A DNA stretch of 64,000 nt. It comes from Vibrio sp. Isolate34 (lineage in GTDB: Bacteria; Pseudomonadota; Gammaproteobacteria; Enterobacterales; Vibrionaceae). Both the position numbers and the translations under genes were made by a program. The stretch lies in NCBI RefSeq assembly GCF_022397915.1, contig NZ_JAKEUO010000006.1, positions 4,192 through 68,191 on the forward strand, given 5' to 3'. Every line of letters begins with the position of its first letter. Within the stretch, counting starts at the first letter, position 1. The notes under the pieces were generated by a model that saw nothing but the letters and a program-made list of their open reading frames with translations, ran no database searches and was not told where the DNA came from. Shown here one piece after another: positions 47,817-58,094 of the stretch.

Positions 47817-49379
47817 CTAGTACAACTTAGTGATTCCGCTTGTTTTTGAGCCTTTACGGATGAGTTCTTCTATCTTTTCAATCAATTCATCTAGGTTAGA
47901 TACATCGATGATGTCTTCATTTGGGTCTTCCACACAGTCTTGAAAACCACTTTGTTGGGATGCTCGAAAATCGATACCAATAACACCTATGTATAAGCCC
48001 GGTATCTCTTCTCTTGCTTTGTCACACATGCCTCTGTCGACTAACCCTCTGAGGATGCCGTTATCAGGGCTTTCCTGACCATCACTTAAAATGAGCAGCA
48101 TCTTGATTTTCTTGTTGTAGGCTTGCTGTTCTTCTTGATCGGCGCTGTTCGGGTCACCGTCATGCAAGATTTGCGAACCTCTCAATATCCCCTGAAAGGC
48201 CGCAGTTCCCCCGTCTGCCCACATCGAATTAATCGGATTCAAGTCTGAAAGCTTGTTCGATAGGCGAATGTTGGAGAACTGAGACGAATTGGAAGAACCA
48301 TGCGCGTTAAATAGCTTTGTTCCACTCACACCATAGAAATCAGGTTGTAACCCCGACTTGTCCGTAAACATGGTCGACACTGATGTCGATAAATCTACAT
48401 AGTTATAAACATCAGCAACGGCGTATCGATCTGCATTGATCACATCCTTTATACGTTTGGCATACTTTTGGTTATCCGATTTTGGATTTGAACAATATGA
48501 CTGCCAATTCGCACAGTTGGTCACTTGATTTTCCGAATACGTACGCCAGTAATCCCAGTCGACATCGTTGTAGGAATAAGGTGATACGTTGGTTTTATAG
48601 TTATCTTTGTAGCTTAATTGGCTTGTTGCGTTGGCTTTATTACCCGAGACGATTTCCCTCGTTCGAACGTTAAAAGGCACAAAGCCAACTCGGTTAAGCA
48701 GTTTGTCTCCAGTTGTATCTTCACCCGGCTCATCGCACACGTCTTTGAATTCTCCATCGACATTCTCTTGATCAATCGATGTGCAAAGGATTTTGCTGGA
48801 TATTTCATCGATGGCCGTTTTCAGATCATCGATTTTTATGTGTCTACTTGAGCCCCATCTTTCGTTCATTGAACCGGAAAAGTCCGACACAAAAACAATG
48901 TCGATGTTGTTGTCACCCAAATAAACCGGGTACTTTCTCGCTAGCGAGCGTCCCGCTAAGTCTTGCTGCTCATCAAAAGATGGAATAAAGCTACTCGCAA
49001 ACCAAGAGTCATGTGTCGTCTCGGCATTCACTGTGTATTGGATGTATTCAAGAACCCCTGCACCCTCGTCTTCTGCTTGGTGGAAACGGTCTGCAGAAAG
49101 GTGGGTTGATTTAATATCACGAACATAGTTTTCGACATATTTGGTCGCAAGAGTGCGAGCCTGATCCGGTTGATCTTCAATCGTCACCGCTATGGCTGCC
49201 GCCTCTGCTGAATCTCGTAATCGACTGGTCTCTTGAACGTAACGTGTGCCTTCAACCGCCCAAAAGGTCATGCCCATGATTGGAACAAGCAATAAGCCCA
49301 TCCACACCGCGGCAACCCCTTGTTGTCTCTGGAGACTGATATGCTGGCGATTGATATGACGCCCGTGCTGCATTTTCAT
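47817..49379 (-). CDS. tadG: TadG-like von Willebrand A domain pilus protein
   Basis: About 520 aa. An N-terminal TadE/G-type membrane segment (QQGVAAVWMGLLLVPIMGMTFWAVEGTRYVQE) is followed by a large periplasmic VWA domain with the MIDAS motif DFSGS in NIDIVFVSDFSGSMNERWG and the later LLILSDGQESPDNG. The start at MKMQHGRH is chosen because the longer frame runs through tadF. It follows the tadF stop with a few bases of overlap. TadG proteins are minor pilins or scaffold parts of the Flp machine. Confidence 0.87.
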   Translation of the reverse strand: MKMQHGRHINRQHISLQRQQGVAAVWMGLLLVPIMGMTFWAVEGTRYVQETSRLRDSAEAAAIAVTIEDQPDQARTLATKYVENYVRDIKSTHLSADRFHQAEDEGAGVLEYIQYTVNAETTHDSWFASSFIPSFDEQQDLAGRSLARKYPVYLGDNNIDIVFVSDFSGSMNERWGSSRHIKIDDLKTAIDEISSKILCTSIDQENVDGEFKDVCDEPGEDTTGDKLLNRVGFVPFNVRTREIVSGNKANATSQLSYKDNYKTNVSPYSYNDVDWDYWRTYSENQVTNCANWQSYCSNPKSDNQKYAKRIKDVINADRYAVADVYNYVDLSTSVSTMFTDKSGLQPDFYGVSGTKLFNAHGSSNSSQFSNIRLSNKLSDLNPINSMWADGGTAAFQGILRGSQILHDGDPNSADQEEQQAYNKKIKMLLILSDGQESPDNGILRGLVDRGMCDKAREEIPGLYIGVIGIDFRASQQSGFQDCVEDPNEDIIDVSNLDELIEKIEELIRKGSKTSGITKLY

Positions 49380-49383
49380 TTCA

Positions 49384-49944
49384 CTATCTCCCTGGCATGA
49401 TTGAAGATGACCCAATCTTAACCGTGGTACTCGTGCCACCGTTGAAGAAGGGTTTGAACCAAGAGCTCTCCTCTTCACAAAGGCTGATGCGGTACAATGG
49501 ATAAACGACTCCCTTCTCTACGGGCGCCAAATCTGCATGATCGAGAATCGAATCGGTTTGGCAATTTAAGCTTCGGTACTTGCTGGTTGAGAATTCAGCG
49601 ACATTAACTTTATTAGTCAGTGACTCTATCTTGATCGCCACGTTATCGACGGGTGTATTGAGCATTCGACTTGCCACTTTCGCCATGTCTTCTAACTCAG
49701 CATTGGTTACGGGTAGGTTTTGTCCTGCCAGCACGTCGGCTTCAAAGTAACGAGTGCGCTCTTTAATGACATTCACCAAAGCAAAGCTGGATCGATCGAG
49801 CTTGGCACGCACGAGCAGCTGGTAACTCAGATCTGCAGCAAACAGGTAAACGCCCCACAAAGCCACAAGGATGAAAACTAGTTCAATGGTGTAAGAGCCT
49901 TGTTGGCGACGTTTCGAAAACATCCCTTGATTACGGAGCATCAT
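49384..49944 (-). CDS. tadF: TadF-type minor pilin
   Basis: A 186-aa TadE-like protein: a short positively charged start, then QQGSYTIELVFILVALWGVYLFAADLSYQLLVRAK, a prepilin-like hydrophobic segment, and a periplasmic tail with several Cys. It overlaps tadE at its start. By family it is a pseudopilin processed by TadV. Confidence 0.82.
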   Translation of the reverse strand: MMLRNQGMFSKRRQQGSYTIELVFILVALWGVYLFAADLSYQLLVRAKLDRSSFALVNVIKERTRYFEADVLAGQNLPVTNAELEDMAKVASRMLNTPVDNVAIKIESLTNKVNVAEFSTSKYRSLNCQTDSILDHADLAPVEKGVVYPLYRISLCEEESSWFKPFFNGGTSTTVKIGSSSIMPGR

Positions 49945-50416
49945 CTGCCCACCCCTCGTGTTCTAGGTTCAAAACCATGGTGCGTGAAATATCTCTATCT
50001 GCGGCTCCGGCCAACTTAATGACTGGGGTATAACGGTAGGTCACGGTGATCTCGGCTAAGTCGTAATTGAAGTTCAAGCCTTGATCTGAGTGACCCCTGT
50101 TCGCGATAAAATCGTCATAGGTTTTGAAATACTGACCTGCAATAGAGAAACGAGAGCTATCAATTAAGAAGCTCCAAAGGTTGTCATCGTCTTCAATTAA
50201 CGACCGAAACTTATTCTCGTACTGTTCATTGATCCCTTTACCTTCATATATCTTGGTATTCCTGATAGTTTCTCTCAGCGAATACTCAGTCATGTTCACA
50301 ACGTAAATTTGGTAACTCGATTCGAAGATCGCAAAGGTGGCAAAAAACAGTACAAGCGCACCTAATACAAACTCAATCGCAGTCACACCCTTCTGCTTAT
50401 TAAGACGCTTCATCAT
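49931..50416 (-). CDS. tadE: TadE-type minor pilin
   Basis: A 161-aa pseudopilin. KQKGVTAIEFVLGALVLFFATFAIFESSYQIYVV has the Gly before a V-T-x-I-E-F sequence, the site cut by TadV. It overlaps both the TPR lipoprotein gene and tadF. Confidence 0.87.
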   Translation of the reverse strand: MMKRLNKQKGVTAIEFVLGALVLFFATFAIFESSYQIYVVNMTEYSLRETIRNTKIYEGKGINEQYENKFRSLIEDDDNLWSFLIDSSRFSIAGQYFKTYDDFIANRGHSDQGLNFNYDLAEITVTYRYTPVIKLAGAADRDISRTMVLNLEHEGWADDAP

Positions 50417-51137
50417 TAACTCCTACTTGAGTCAATTCAGCGGCGATGCTCTGGATCTCTTCCGCTGAAAAATCGCCTTTAAGTAACTTTTTGGCTGAGT
50501 CGATTTGCTGAGTTTTCATTAGTGCGATAGCTAGGTTCGCTTTAACGGTTTTATTCGCAGGGTCTTCTTTTAAAACCGGGGCCAGCGTTTCTATTGCCTG
50601 TTGATACTCGCCATTGGCCATTTGAATCATCGCAATATTATTCTTAACAACAACATCGTCGTAACCACGTAAACGAGCTCGATTCAGTTCTTGGTAAGCT
50701 TCATTAAATCTTCCAACTTTTGTGTATGACACGCCGAGTAAGACGTGAATTTGCCCCGTGGTATTCCCCGTATCTACTGACGCCATGTAAGCAGCAATCG
50801 CACTTTCAACGTCATTTCTTGCATCAAACACTTGCCCTTCTAACTGGTACAAGTTGGGATTTTCAAACCCCTCTTTTTGCAAATGTTGAACATAGAAGTC
50901 TGCCGACTCGATATCCCCTTTATGGAAATATGCCCAAGCCAGTTTCTCTTTAACTTCTGGGGCTTCGGAGCCCTGCTCTAGCTCGGATTTGTAATAACTA
51001 ATCAAGCCGTCATAGTTGTTCACTTTCTCCATGCTCGTGACGTCGGTAAGCTGCAGGTCTTGTGGTGAAGGGGCCGATTGACAACCCGCCAATACACTCA
51101 ACGTGAGCAAAATGACACCGATGCGTTTTCCAATCAT
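50400..51137 (-). CDS. tadD: TadD-type tetratricopeptide lipoprotein
   Basis: A 245-aa lipoprotein: signal with lipobox LAGC at MIGKRIGVILLTLSVLAGC, then several TPR helices pairs (AWAYFHKGDIESADFYV, VLLGVSYTKVGRFNEAYQELNRAR, IAMIQMANGEYQQAIETLAPVL). TadD acts as a pilotin-like assembly factor for the secretin in Tad systems. It starts 12 bp after tadC. Confidence 0.87.
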   Translation of the reverse strand: MIGKRIGVILLTLSVLAGCQSAPSPQDLQLTDVTSMEKVNNYDGLISYYKSELEQGSEAPEVKEKLAWAYFHKGDIESADFYVQHLQKEGFENPNLYQLEGQVFDARNDVESAIAAYMASVDTGNTTGQIHVLLGVSYTKVGRFNEAYQELNRARLRGYDDVVVKNNIAMIQMANGEYQQAIETLAPVLKEDPANKTVKANLAIALMKTQQIDSAKKLLKGDFSAEEIQSIAAELTQVGVNDEAS

Positions 51138-51149
51138 TCGTAATTCTCC

Positions 51150-51992
51150 CTAGATGCTCAATGTCATTTGCATGATGCTCGGCGCGAGAATCAGGATAAC
51201 GATCGGGAACATGATGAAGAGGATCAAAGGCACGCTCATCTTCGCTGAGAGCCTACCCACCTTTTCCTCGACCGTAAGAATCTGGACCTTTCGCATATCT
51301 TCTGCGAGATCACTTAACACGTGCGCCACGGATGTGCCGTATTGCAGGTTTTGAATGATGGTCAATACAAAGCTTCGAACAGGTGGCGTCGGAATACGTT
51401 CACTCAAGTCATTGAGCGCCTTTTCTAGACCGTGAATTTTCGCAGAGTCGGAGGTGCGCTTAATCTGGTAACAAAGGTCGGAATCAAATTCCGCTAACTC
51501 TTTGCCCAAATAGACTAGCGCCGCTTCAATCGTCATACCGGTTTGAACACAAACCGACATCATGTCGAGCAAATACGGCAGTTGAGCTGAGGTTCTGCTG
51601 ATTAACATCTTGCGTCGCATTTGCAGCAAGGTATCTGGCACTACGATGACGGCAATCAGCGAAAAAATAACCACGAGCAGCTTGTTAGTGGATGTCATAT
51701 CCCCTAATAACACCAACCCTGAAATCAACGCCAATACCAATAACTTGGCTGGGAAATAGAATTTCGCCCACTCGGTGTTGTAATAGCCGGCCTCAATCAT
51801 CTTTTGCTCAAGCTCGTGTCGATGTTCTTTACCAAAACGAACAAAAAAGCGGTTTACACGCGAAGGTGCGCGAACAGCATCATCGCCAATATAGAGTGCA
51901 ACTTTCTTATGTCGCTGCTCTTTGCGAATCGAGTCGACTATTAGAAAGAGTAACGAAAAGAACAGCACAATAAGGGAAGCCAGTAACATCAT
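51150..51992 (-). CDS. tadC: TadC, inner-membrane platform protein
   Basis: A 280-aa T2SF-domain protein with membrane segments at the N-terminus (MMLLASLIVLFFSLLFLIV), in the middle and at the C-terminus (VPLILFIMFPIVILILAPSIM). The T2SF core reads LPYLLDMMSVCVQTGMTIEAALVYLGKEL. The ATGA overlap with the tadB stop sets the start. It pairs with TadB as the platform of the pilus motor. Confidence 0.88.
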   Translation of the reverse strand: MMLLASLIVLFFSLLFLIVDSIRKEQRHKKVALYIGDDAVRAPSRVNRFFVRFGKEHRHELEQKMIEAGYYNTEWAKFYFPAKLLVLALISGLVLLGDMTSTNKLLVVIFSLIAVIVVPDTLLQMRRKMLISRTSAQLPYLLDMMSVCVQTGMTIEAALVYLGKELAEFDSDLCYQIKRTSDSAKIHGLEKALNDLSERIPTPPVRSFVLTIIQNLQYGTSVAHVLSDLAEDMRKVQILTVEEKVGRLSAKMSVPLILFIMFPIVILILAPSIMQMTLSI

Positions 51993-52891
51993 GCGCGCAC
52001 TCCTCTTACTAATAACCAAACAATGAACAAACCAAAAAGCTCACTGCCCAACACGTAAAACAATATGATTCTTCCCTCTGGATCATAGAGAACAAAATCC
52101 ACATTAGCGGGATTAACATAGTTAAGAATAATCATAAAAATCAAAGGAATGGCTGCAACGATTTTGGCGGATATTCGGGCTTCTGAAGTCATTGCCATCT
52201 TCTTTTTTTCGAGAGTTCGAGAGTCAACCAAAACTCTAATCAGACGTGCTAACACGCCCTTAAGTTGACCACCTCGAGCGATGTTTGCCCTGATTGTCAC
52301 GGTAAAGAATAGAAACTCTGGGTACGGGTAGTTTTTGCACGATCGCTGAAGAACCACTTCTGGAGACTCACCTAACTTCAGTCGCTCCCCCATTAGCTTG
52401 AACTCGCGCCCTATTGGGTTGTGCATCACATCGCCAACATAACTGATGGCTTGCATTAAGCTGTCACCCGCAGTAACCGCACTCATCAGAATATTCAGCG
52501 CATCAGGGAAGGTGTTTTCAAAATCACGTCGTCTTCTGGTGACCAGAAAACGATAGCCGAATAAGGTAAACATCAAAGAGGAACCAAGCACCAACCAAGA
52601 ATTAGTGATTGAGAGTAGATCGGTAACGATGTACCAAGATGCAATCAGGCTGCCCGTAATATAGAGCGCGATGTATAACGTCGAACGCGGCCCCAACACC
52701 ATCAATGTCGGTGATATGGACTCTTTGAACTTTTGCCATCCTTGCTTGCGCACTAACGATTTAACATTGATAGCATTAAAGTTTTCCGCTTCCGCTTCTT
52801 CCATATTGAAAAACTGGTGAACGTTTTTGACCTTTGAATCTCGGATCAAAAGCAGCACAAACGCAAACAGGATTAATGAAACCCAAAGCAT
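51989..52891 (-). CDS. tadB: TadB, inner-membrane platform protein
   Basis: A 300-aa T2SF-domain protein. It starts at MLWVSLILFAFVLLLI, one base after the tadA stop. The T2SF core reads FPDALNILMSAVTAGDSLMQAISYVGDVMHNPIGREFKLMGERLKLG, then GGQLKGVLARLIRVLVDSRTLEKK and C-terminal membrane helices. It forms the platform with TadC. Confidence 0.88.
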   Translation of the reverse strand: MLWVSLILFAFVLLLIRDSKVKNVHQFFNMEEAEAENFNAINVKSLVRKQGWQKFKESISPTLMVLGPRSTLYIALYITGSLIASWYIVTDLLSITNSWLVLGSSLMFTLFGYRFLVTRRRRDFENTFPDALNILMSAVTAGDSLMQAISYVGDVMHNPIGREFKLMGERLKLGESPEVVLQRSCKNYPYPEFLFFTVTIRANIARGGQLKGVLARLIRVLVDSRTLEKKKMAMTSEARISAKIVAAIPLIFMIILNYVNPANVDFVLYDPEGRIILFYVLGSELFGLFIVWLLVRGVRA

Positions 52892-52892
52892 G

Positions 52893-54164
52893 CTATGCCC
52901 CCTTAAACGATGCGATAAGCTCGTCATAGAGCCCAAAGAATTGCGCTTTTTTGACTAGCTCAGAACGTTGCATGATGCCGTCAGTAACAAATTCACCTTT
53001 AACGTTTTCACCGTAGTGCGCATCGTCATAACGAAAGCGATAGATCTCTTCCATCACCACGCTCTCACCCTCCAAACCAACAATCTCAGAGATGCTCGTG
53101 ATCTTACGAGAACCATCACGCAGTCTATTAACCTGAACAATCATCTGAACGGCACTGACGATCGTTCTTCGAATCGCATCTAGAGGTTGATTCAAGTTCG
53201 CCATCATCACCATGGATTCAACACGGGCAATCGCGTCACGCGGTGTATTGGCGTGCAATGTCGACATTGAGCCATCGTGACCGGTATTCATGGCTTGGAG
53301 CATTTCGAACGCTTCAGAGCCACGGCACTCACCCAGAATGATTCGGTCTGGACGCATACGCAGTGCATTGATCACCAACTCTCGCTGGGTAACCGCTCCG
53401 GTCTGTTCAACACTCGAAGTACGCGTTTCCAAGCGAACTAAGTTGGGTTGCTGGAGGCGCAGCTCGGCCGCATCTTCAATCGTAACGATACGTTCGTCTT
53501 CAGCGATGTATTGAGACAAAGCGTTGAGCAACGTGGTTTTACCTGAGCCAGTACCGCCAGAGATCAATACATTAATTCGACAGCGCGAAGCGATCATCAG
53601 CACTCTTGCCATGTCTGGAGACATCGACCCAAAGCCAATCAAATCTTCAAAACCGATGTTCTGCTCTCTGAACTTACGAATGGAGATCGATGTGCCATCC
53701 AAAGAAATTGGAGGAATTACGATGTTCACACGACTACCGTCTTCCAACCGAGCGTCGACCGTTGGAGAGAGTTCATCGACACGTCTCCCGACGCGGGATG
53801 CAATACGCTTGGCAATAGCGAGCAGCTGCTCCTCATTCACAAACGAAACTTCGGATTTTTTGACCTTGCCGTGTCGTTCGAAAAAGATGTTGTTTGGCCC
53901 GTTCACCATGATGTCGGAGATAGACTGGTCTTCAACCAAAGGCTGTAAAGGGCCCAAACCAAACAGTTCATCGATAAGGCTTTTCACCAATCCCGACTTC
54001 ATCATTGAAGTGATAGGTCTTTGATAGCTGTTCGCCAACAAATCTACCGCTGCTTGTATCTGAGATTCGAGGTCTCGACGGCTCATTTTCTGAACCGCTT
54101 CTGCGTCTAGGGCTTCAAATATCTGACCACGAAACGCGAGGTATAAGTCTTTATTAGAACTCAT
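52893..54164 (-). CDS. tadA: TadA/CpaF pilus ATPase
   Basis: A 423-aa secretion ATPase. Walker [10 protein letters not shown] is at 203-211, the Asp box near 225-233 ([12 protein letters not shown]), Walker [13 protein letters not shown] at 271-282 and the His box [10 protein letters not shown] near 302-311. The N-terminal domain ([25 protein letters not shown]) is typical of CpaF. It powers assembly, and probably retraction, of Flp pili. Confidence 0.95.
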   Translation of the reverse strand: MSSNKDLYLAFRGQIFEALDAEAVQKMSRRDLESQIQAAVDLLANSYQRPITSMMKSGLVKSLIDELFGLGPLQPLVEDQSISDIMVNGPNNIFFERHGKVKKSEVSFVNEEQLLAIAKRIASRVGRRVDELSPTVDARLEDGSRVNIVIPPISLDGTSISIRKFREQNIGFEDLIGFGSMSPDMARVLMIASRCRINVLISGGTGSGKTTLLNALSQYIAEDERIVTIEDAAELRLQQPNLVRLETRTSSVEQTGAVTQRELVINALRMRPDRIILGECRGSEAFEMLQAMNTGHDGSMSTLHANTPRDAIARVESMVMMANLNQPLDAIRRTIVSAVQMIVQVNRLRDGSRKITSISEIVGLEGESVVMEEIYRFRYDDAHYGENVKGEFVTDGIMQRSELVKKAQFFGLYDELIASFKGA

Positions 54165-55402
54165 TTAGCACGCACCTTTTTCAGCCAAGAATTCATGCCC
54201 TTCTGATCCATAGGTTGACCATTAATCAGCTTCACCAGCTGCTCCATAGAACGACTGATATGGCGGTCGTGCTTGTGCCCGCGTTTACCATCAATAATGA
54301 TGTGCGCTAACGCTTTGCAGTAATCCACTTCTAGATCGACATTGGCACCCAAATACTTGGTCAGGTCGGGCTTTTGTAAAACGTAAGCATTTTCCGGGCG
54401 GTGATAGTTCACCACTGTTATCACGCGCGTGCGTGAAGATAACGAAAGCTGTAAGTTGGACACTTTCTCAAACAATCGCTTCGCACTTCTTACCGAAGAC
54501 ACCGACGCATCTAAAACCAGTACCACCACATCAAAGTTTTCTACCAAGAGTTGAGGTTCAACTTTGAAGTCCACCCCACCTGAAAAGTCTTCAATAATGA
54601 AGTTAGCGTTACGCGCTAACAACTCACACAAAGTCTGGTTGTAATTAAGAACATCGGTTTGACTCATGTCGCCATCAATCGCCAACAGACGTAAATTCTT
54701 GCGAGCGTTAATTAAGTAACTCAGCGCTCCTTCTTCATCCATTTCATGCAATGGCGCAGTAAACTCATCAATGGTTCTCGGCTTAAAGTCTTTTAGCCCA
54801 AGCAAAACGTCAATATTGGTATCGGCATATTGATGGTCGACAAGAATCGTGTCCGAGCCTTGAGTCGACAACAGTGAACCCAACTCAGTAGTGATAAACG
54901 ACGCACCTACGCCACCTTTAGCGCCGACAATCGCGACTCGCTTAGCTTTACGTTTTTGGCTCACACCAGAGAAAGTCTTAAGGTTCTTGCTCACGTGAGT
55001 TAAGAAGTCCGCAAACTCCTGCTTGTTCACCGGCCAGAAAACGTAGTAAAAACCCATGTCTTTGAGCGAACGCAGCGTAGAAATGGCGTCCTCTTTGCCA
55101 ATCACCACGACCCCTTTGTGTGTAGGCAGTTTGCTAGCAAAGGATTTAGCATCTTCAACAACATTGGTTGATTCGTTTAGCTCTAGAATCACAATGTGGC
55201 TGCTTTGTTGCTCTGTCAGTTTGGTTAAACCGGCTTTGGCTTTGACACAAGCAGGATCATTCCATCCTTCAAATCGAAAGACTTCTTGAACAAGGTCTAA
55301 ACACTCTTGAGATTGATAGAACAATGTACATCCGGCAACACCTGTCGCTCCGGTCTGAACTGGCTTGGCCTTGGTTGTTAATGCTTTCGTTAGGTCAAAC
55401 AT
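54161..55402 (-). CDS. tadZ: TadZ/CpaE-type localisation ATPase
   Basis: A 413-aa protein with a receiver-like N-terminal domain (to about residue 145) and a ParA/MinD-like domain with the deviant Walker A GAKGGVGAS at 160-168. Further motifs are TILVDHQYADTNIDVLLGL and VVVLVLDASVSSVRSAKRL. TadZ marks the site of the pilus machine at the pole. It overlaps tadA by four bases and the upstream lipoprotein gene by one. Confidence 0.88.
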   Translation of the reverse strand: MFDLTKALTTKAKPVQTGATGVAGCTLFYQSQECLDLVQEVFRFEGWNDPACVKAKAGLTKLTEQQSSHIVILELNESTNVVEDAKSFASKLPTHKGVVVIGKEDAISTLRSLKDMGFYYVFWPVNKQEFADFLTHVSKNLKTFSGVSQKRKAKRVAIVGAKGGVGASFITTELGSLLSTQGSDTILVDHQYADTNIDVLLGLKDFKPRTIDEFTAPLHEMDEEGALSYLINARKNLRLLAIDGDMSQTDVLNYNQTLCELLARNANFIIEDFSGGVDFKVEPQLLVENFDVVVLVLDASVSSVRSAKRLFEKVSNLQLSLSSRTRVITVVNYHRPENAYVLQKPDLTKYLGANVDLEVDYCKALAHIIIDGKRGHKHDRHISRSMEQLVKLINGQPMDQKGMNSWLKKVRAK

Positions 55403-55881
55403 TATTGCTCTCCTACCAAACGAGACTTGTAAGCCACTTGCTTCAAACGCATCGATTCAGCAAAGCAATCTTGCTGCCTCAACCGAACGTGAATCTGCGC
55501 TGGTTTGCATTCTTGAGTCTTCAAACGCGTTAACGTCACCTGAATATTGAGATCAGTAGGCAACAATTGAGCGCTTCGATACGTCACTCTTTGTGGCGCG
55601 ATAAGGTGTGAAGGATATTGTTTAAAGATCGCCTGCAACATCTGTTTGGTGCGGGGAGATTTGTAATCCACGACATAGGTCGCTTCTTTGTCCATCGACT
55701 CAATATCTTGAATTAAAGCAGTAATCTGTTTGGTCGTTTCAGCGCGGTTTTTCATCGCAAACTCAAAACTGTGGTGCTCTTTGTACACCAAGGCTTCAGA
55801 ACCCTGTCCGACAAAGTATTGCTCAGAGGTGCAGCCGAAAAGTGACGTGGTAAATAACGCCATCAATAATAATTTCTTCAT
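55402..55881 (-). CDS. Small Tad-locus lipoprotein, RcpB-like
   Basis: A 159-aa lipoprotein with lipobox LFGC in MKKLLLMALFTTSLFGC. It lies between the secretin and tadZ, where RcpB sits in other Vibrio and Pasteurellaceae tad loci. The sequence itself is weakly conserved; position is the main evidence. It is probably part of the outer-membrane complex. Confidence 0.65.
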   Translation of the reverse strand: MKKLLLMALFTTSLFGCTSEQYFVGQGSEALVYKEHHSFEFAMKNRAETTKQITALIQDIESMDKEATYVVDYKSPRTKQMLQAIFKQYPSHLIAPQRVTYRSAQLLPTDLNIQVTLTRLKTQECKPAQIHVRLRQQDCFAESMRLKQVAYKSRLVGEQ

Positions 55882-57248
55882 TGGATAAACCCTCCTTGCG
55901 ACAACAGGCGAATCGTTGCATCAGATGACGTCACCGACTTGCCATCCCATTCGACGTTAAGCCAACGCGCCAATGTAGAGGTCTTTTTGATGTAAGGCAG
56001 CTGAATGTCTTTCGGCTTAATTGGTTCGACGAGATTCACGGTAGCAACGATGATCAGCTCAGTTCGCTTTCTTTCTGTGGTTGCTTTTCTGAATGCAGCA
56101 CCAAGTACTGGAATATCGCCAACGAAAGGGATTTTTTGCATTTTTTCCAAATCAGCACTGCTCATCAAGCCACCAAGAACGAAGCTGTCGCCATCGGCCA
56201 GTTCAACGGTTGTCATGGCACGTCGTGAAGCCAATTGTGGGACTTTGATTCCTGCCGCTTCAACATAACCTTCGACTTCGCTCACTTCAGGCGCTAACTG
56301 CATTCGGATTTTGTCCTGGCTAAGCACTTTTGCAGTAAGGCCGAGTTTGATGCCGAACTCTTTGAATGAAATGTTGACGTTGCTGCTGGTAGACACGATA
56401 ACGGGAACTTCGCCACCTACTAGAAAGCTTGCCGACTCACCGGATAACACGGTCAAGTTAGGCTCAGCCAATACCTCTGCAATCTGATCATTGCCTAACG
56501 CTGTGATTAACGTGCTGAGGTTTGCCGCATCGAACTGATCGAAAACAAACTCACCAACACTTGAGCCTACTGAGCTCCAATCAACCCCAACGGTTTGTCC
56601 AAACGATTCCGTTACCTGAGCGACTGAGATTTTGACATTGACTTGCTGAGTGGTCGCAACTTCAATACGTTCGATGATCCCTTCCCATGTCATATTGCGG
56701 GCAAATACCATGCTTTCGGGTTCTTCGTAATTTGAGCTATCAGATTTAAACTCTAACTTCTGAGTTTTGTCCCATTTCTCGGTTTTTTCGCGTCCCAATA
56801 GAGTCGCAACCAAACGATAGATGTCGTCACGAGTCGCTTCGGAATCAACAAGACCACTTACGGCGACTTGCTCGCCTACAGACTGAACCTTGACCTCAGC
56901 GTCAGGGAAATGAAATTTGAGTTGGCGCCTAATATCCGTTAGATCCAAATCAACAATAATGCGATCGGACAGCAATACATCGTCGTCAATTCCATAGACA
57001 ATCAAACGCGATTGCCCAATGCTATTGGCGAAGACGACCAAGGTGTTGTCGTTGATCACTTTGTAGTCAACGATATCAGGATTGTTAATGAACACTCGAC
57101 CAATCGGGCTTTTGAATTTGATGTGCTGACCATCGTTGAGCGTGATAGAACGATCGGCGGCAAAAGTGTTTGTTATAGAAAGAAAGCCAATCAACGCTGC
57201 TAAGATGGAAACACGCAGTGCTTGCTTGATTCGATGATGGAGCATCAT
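55878..57248 (-). CDS. rcpA: RcpA/CpaC outer-membrane secretin
   Basis: A 456-aa secretin. A signal peptide is followed by the pilus-assembly N-domain (HIKFKSPIGRVFINNPDIVDYKVINDNTLVVFANSIGQSRLIVYGID), a BON-like segment, then the secretin domain with VLGGLMSSADLEKMQKIPFVGDIPVLGAAFR and ERKRTELIIVATVNLVEPI. It forms the pore for the pilus. Confidence 0.92.
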   Translation of the reverse strand: MMLHHRIKQALRVSILAALIGFLSITNTFAADRSITLNDGQHIKFKSPIGRVFINNPDIVDYKVINDNTLVVFANSIGQSRLIVYGIDDDVLLSDRIIVDLDLTDIRRQLKFHFPDAEVKVQSVGEQVAVSGLVDSEATRDDIYRLVATLLGREKTEKWDKTQKLEFKSDSSNYEEPESMVFARNMTWEGIIERIEVATTQQVNVKISVAQVTESFGQTVGVDWSSVGSSVGEFVFDQFDAANLSTLITALGNDQIAEVLAEPNLTVLSGESASFLVGGEVPVIVSTSSNVNISFKEFGIKLGLTAKVLSQDKIRMQLAPEVSEVEGYVEAAGIKVPQLASRRAMTTVELADGDSFVLGGLMSSADLEKMQKIPFVGDIPVLGAAFRKATTERKRTELIIVATVNLVEPIKPKDIQLPYIKKTSTLARWLNVEWDGKSVTSSDATIRLLSQGGFIQ

Positions 57249-58072
57249 TACAAAGCCTCTCTAGAGTTATTCTCATTACCACGTAGCTCAGCAATACCGG
57301 TATAGTTATCGATAATGTTGCGTACCTCCGCGACCTCAGGTTGCGTATAGGTTTGGCTTCGATAGATTTCGATGTGCATCGTGCGTTGTGCTAGCGCGAG
57401 TTTTGGTAATTCATCAGGCTTAACTTCGATGACCACCGTAGTCAGACCGTCCTCTTTGCTCGGCGCTCGAGCGGTAATTGAACTGTCGCCAGTTTCGTCA
57501 TTTCCAATGTTGAGAACTTTGACATTTTTAAGAAACATCGAGGCCTTCACTCCTCGAAAGCGCTTCGGCTTATCGATATTTCCAGCCAAGTTAGCATTAG
57601 GAGAACTCACTGTGAGGATATCGATGTGCGAACCTGGTCGGATGTAATCGTTGATCAGGTTTTTGTCACTGACTTTAAGTGGGTATAACGTCATGCCTTC
57701 TGTTATCAAGAGATCAACATATCCAGGCTGACCTGGTGTTACTTGGTATTCAGGCAGTACTACCTCACTGGCGTTAAGGTCGCGATTTAGCAAAGTGGAA
57801 GGAGCAAAGCTGATTTGAGCATCTTCTCTAACACCCAGCGTTAAAGCTTCACTTAAAGGAAGTTGTTGTTTAACGACACCTTGTGCATCAATTGCACGCC
57901 CTTTTTCGTAGGCTTTGGTGGTCATCCAAACGGCAACATGTTCTTCATTTTTTTCAACGACCGTTTCAGCCGCTACTTTCGGTTGCGGCTCACTTTTGAA
58001 TAGGTCGATAACGCCTAGTGCACCCACGATTAAGGCAGCAATGGCCACAAGTAATACCAGTCGGGATCTCAT
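57248..58072 (-). CDS. rcpC: RcpC/CpaB pilus assembly protein
   Basis: A 274-aa periplasmic protein anchored by an N-terminal helix (RLVLLVAIAALIVGALGVIDLF). It has an SAF domain (KGRAIDAQGVVKQQLPLSEALTLGV...) and the CpaB segment VTPGQPGYVDLLITEGMTLYPLKVSDKNLINDYIRPGSHIDILTV. It overlaps rcpA by one base. It helps secretin assembly. Confidence 0.88.
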   Translation of the reverse strand: MRSRLVLLVAIAALIVGALGVIDLFKSEPQPKVAAETVVEKNEEHVAVWMTTKAYEKGRAIDAQGVVKQQLPLSEALTLGVREDAQISFAPSTLLNRDLNASEVVLPEYQVTPGQPGYVDLLITEGMTLYPLKVSDKNLINDYIRPGSHIDILTVSSPNANLAGNIDKPKRFRGVKASMFLKNVKVLNIGNDETGDSSITARAPSKEDGLTTVVIEVKPDELPKLALAQRTMHIEIYRSQTYTQPEVAEVRNIIDNYTGIAELRGNENNSREAL

Positions 58073-58094
58073 AATGTGCTCATTTTTTGGAGGT

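Noticed and set aside
53524..54024. 166-codon frame antisense to tadA
   Set aside because: Lies wholly inside the strongly supported ATPase gene; a shadow frame.
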